Positions 4,072 through 5,306 of a DNA stretch of 5,306 bases are shown here, one piece after another; the first letter of the stretch is position 1; each line of letters begins with the position of its first letter. The notes beneath the pieces are model-generated. The model searched no databases. It was not told where the DNA came from and was given only the letters and a program-made list of their open reading frames with translations. The stretch covers positions 1-5,306 of the forward strand of contig JAIRNQ010000119.1 of NCBI GenBank assembly GCA_031257955.1, read 5' to 3'. Position numbers and translations under genes: made by a program. Source of the DNA: Deltaproteobacteria bacterium (GTDB taxonomy: Bacteria > Desulfobacterota > Desulfarculia > Adiutricales > Adiutricaceae).

Positions 4072-5306
4072 CTAGCCTTTGGGATCGTTTTCGTCCTCGA
4101 ACATCTTTAAAAAATCGTCGTTGGTCTCCGGGCCCTCGAAAACCGCGTCGTCCAGACTTAAGTCCAGCACCGGGCCCTCGCCCCCGACGCTTCGGGGATC
4201 GGCCCCCAGGCCGGCGCCCTTGCGTCCCGGCCCCAAATTGGGTCCGACATTTGGGCCCAAAGTTGGCGCCAAAGTTGGTTCTTGGCCAAGGGCGGCAATG
4301 GGTACCGAACCCAGGCCCGGGCCGCCGGTATTGGCCGCCAAAGCCGAGGCCGCCAAGGTCGGGCCAGGGGTCGCCCCAGGGTCGGCAAAAGACGCGGCGC
4401 CAGACACGGCAGTTGCCGGGACGCTGGTCTGGCTGGGAGTTTGCGGCTGGGCCGGCGGGACGCGGGTTTGGCTGGGAGCTTGCGGCGGGACTCGCGTTTG
4501 GCTGGCCGCCGGCTGGGCCGGCGGGACGCGGGTCTGGCTGGGAGCTTGGGGCACCGGCTGGGTCTTAGGGGCTGGGGCCTGACTGGCCTTGGCCTGGGCC
4601 TTGCCCTGGGCCTTGGCCTGGGGCGGGCCTAGGGCCTTGGGGCCTTCGATGGCGTCGCTAAAGGCGAAGGTGTCCGGAAGTCGCCGGCCGTCCCCGGAAT
4701 CCAAGGGCCAGCTGCCCAGGGCGGTCAGGCGGTCCGGGGTCACCCCGACCACCAGCATGCGGCCGTCGATCTCCACGGCGGCCAAGTACCGCCGGCTATC
4801 CAGGAGCATGGTCCCCTTGAGGGTAAAGGTCTTGCCGCCCTTGCCCATCTTGCGGCCATGGGTCAGGTAGGCCAGCACCTTCAAAAAAATAATCAGAAGG
4901 ACGATAACGACGATAAAGGCCCCCATGGCCTTTATCAAATCTAACCCGCCCAGACCGTCGCCCAGCGAGCCGCCCAAAATGCCCCCGGAGGGGGTGGTCG
5001 GCTCGGCCGGCGGGGCCGGCGGCGGCGCCGGCCTCGGTTCCGGGGCCGGGGTTAAATCGGTGGTGGAGAAGGGACTCCCGCCGGTCCTTTCCCCGGCCGG
5101 GGCCTCTCCGCCCGCCTCGGCGGCCGGCTGAGCCGGGGCTTCACCGGCTGGGGCTTGGGCGGCCGGGGCTTGCGCGGCCGGGGCTTGGGCGTTTTGGGCC
5201 AAGAGGGGCCCGGTGGCTATGGCCAGAAAGGTGAAGGCCAGGGCCAAGGCCAAGACGGTCAGAAAGAAAGCCCAGGCGCCGGGGGCTTTCCTGGTCGGGG
5301 TATTGG
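4072..5306 (-). CDS. fliO: FliO, flagellar export assembly protein, large form (5' end outside window)
   Basis: FliO is a membrane protein that helps FliP form its ring during export gate assembly. The frame is open to the right edge, giving at least 410 residues, against roughly 100-150 in most FliO proteins. A TTG at 5251-5253 could give 393 residues, but it would cut a signal peptide in two. Upstream in the same frame are RKAPGAWAFFLTV, supplying the positive charge and first half of the hydrophobic core, so the real start is probably beyond 5306. Counting from that TTG, the core ends near LLAQ (17-20), a Pro/Ala-rich stretch runs 21-89, a membrane helix lies at about 106-130, and the FliO-like domain (KGTMLLDSRRYLAAVEIDGRM, then LVVGVTPD) at 146-174. 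A long Ala/Pro/Gln/Gly-rich tail with SQTRVPP repeats (239-280) follows, ending in an acidic conserved-looking segment (361-390). Position before fliP supports the call. Confidence 0.88.
   Translation of the reverse strand, partial: NTPTRKAPGAWAFFLTVLALALAFTFLAIATGPLLAQNAQAPAAQAPAAQAPAGEAPAQPAAEAGGEAPAGERTGGSPFSTTDLTPAPEPRPAPPPAPPAEPTTPSGGILGGSLGDGLGGLDLIKAMGAFIVVIVLLIIFLKVLAYLTHGRKMGKGGKTFTLKGTMLLDSRRYLAAVEIDGRMLVVGVTPDRLTALGSWPLDSGDGRRLPDTFAFSDAIEGPKALGPPQAKAQGKAQAKASQAPAPKTQPVPQAPSQTRVPPAQPAASQTRVPPQAPSQTRVPPAQPQTPSQTSVPATAVSGAASFADPGATPGPTLAASALAANTGGPGLGSVPIAALGQEPTLAPTLGPNVGPNLGPGRKGAGLGADPRSVGGEGPVLDLSLDDAVFEGPETNDDFLKMFEDENDPKG
4445..4548. repeat. Two 38-bp near-identical repeats inside fliO
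   Basis: Bases 4445-4482 and 4511-4548 match at 37 of 38 positions (one T/C difference) with a 66-bp offset. A shorter related copy lies between them and another before them, at about 4417-4440. They encode the SQTRVPP repeats of the FliO C-terminal tail. The offset is 22 codons, so the copies are in frame. This is recent internal duplication in a low-complexity linker. Confidence 0.85.
5146..5190. repeat. 15-bp tandem repeat encoding AQAPA in fliO
   Basis: Three 15-bp units, built around CGGCCGGGGCTTG, encode AQAPA three times (the third as AQAPA before GEAPAQ). They form the start of the Pro/Ala-rich periplasmic segment just after the predicted signal peptide cleavage region of FliO. In frame and of low complexity. 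Confidence 0.75.

Noticed and set aside
1..5306. Injectisome (virulence type III) export locus instead of flagellar
   Set aside because: FliO has no standard injectisome counterpart. The FlhB and FlhA N-termini and the full fliOPQR-flhBA order are flagellar.

Overview
The window is a block of six co-directional genes on the minus strand that encode the membrane core of the flagellar type III export apparatus. In transcription order, from right to left, they are fliO, fliP, fliQ, fliR, flhB and flhA. fliO is open at the right edge, so its start lies outside the window. flhA is cut by the left edge after 85 codons. All six products carry family-diagnostic sequence, and no gene unrelated to flagellar export was found.

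The organism is a GC-rich, Gram-negative-type, motile bacterium. The fliOPQR-flhB-flhA order is widespread. GC-rich coding, non-ATG starts (GTG for flhB, TTG for fliR) and Pro/Ala-rich extensions would fit a deltaproteobacterial (Desulfobacterota-like) genome. That placement is only a guess, because no taxonomic marker is present.

Layout: fliO (4072 to beyond 5306) has a signal-peptide-like N-terminus, a Pro/Ala-rich segment, one membrane helix, the short FliO cytoplasmic domain and a long low-complexity tail. fliP (3054-3998, or from an upstream TTG at 4046) carries an odd array of QRSD tetrapeptides ahead of its signal peptide. A 158-bp gap rich in inverted repeats separates fliP from fliQ (2581-2895). 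Between fliQ and fliR (1522-2307) lies a five-copy, 58-bp tandem repeat (2331-2619). Each unit can form a strong GC hairpin, and the last unit overlaps the fliQ 3' end. The 132-bp fliR-flhB gap holds a GGTT/GGTC tetranucleotide tract and a hairpin. flhB (322-1389) has the NPTH autocleavage motif. A 66-bp gap with a hairpin and a good Shine-Dalgarno site leads to flhA.

FliP, FliQ and FliR form the export gate. FliO assists FliP assembly. FlhB binds the gate, switches substrate class after cleavage at NPTH, and works with the FlhA ring, which docks substrates and couples export to the proton motive force. The genes look like one operon transcribed from beyond the right edge; I see no convincing internal promoter or terminator. 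The genes themselves are ordinary. The unusual content is the repeat and hairpin structure between and inside them, above all the fliQ-fliR tandem array.
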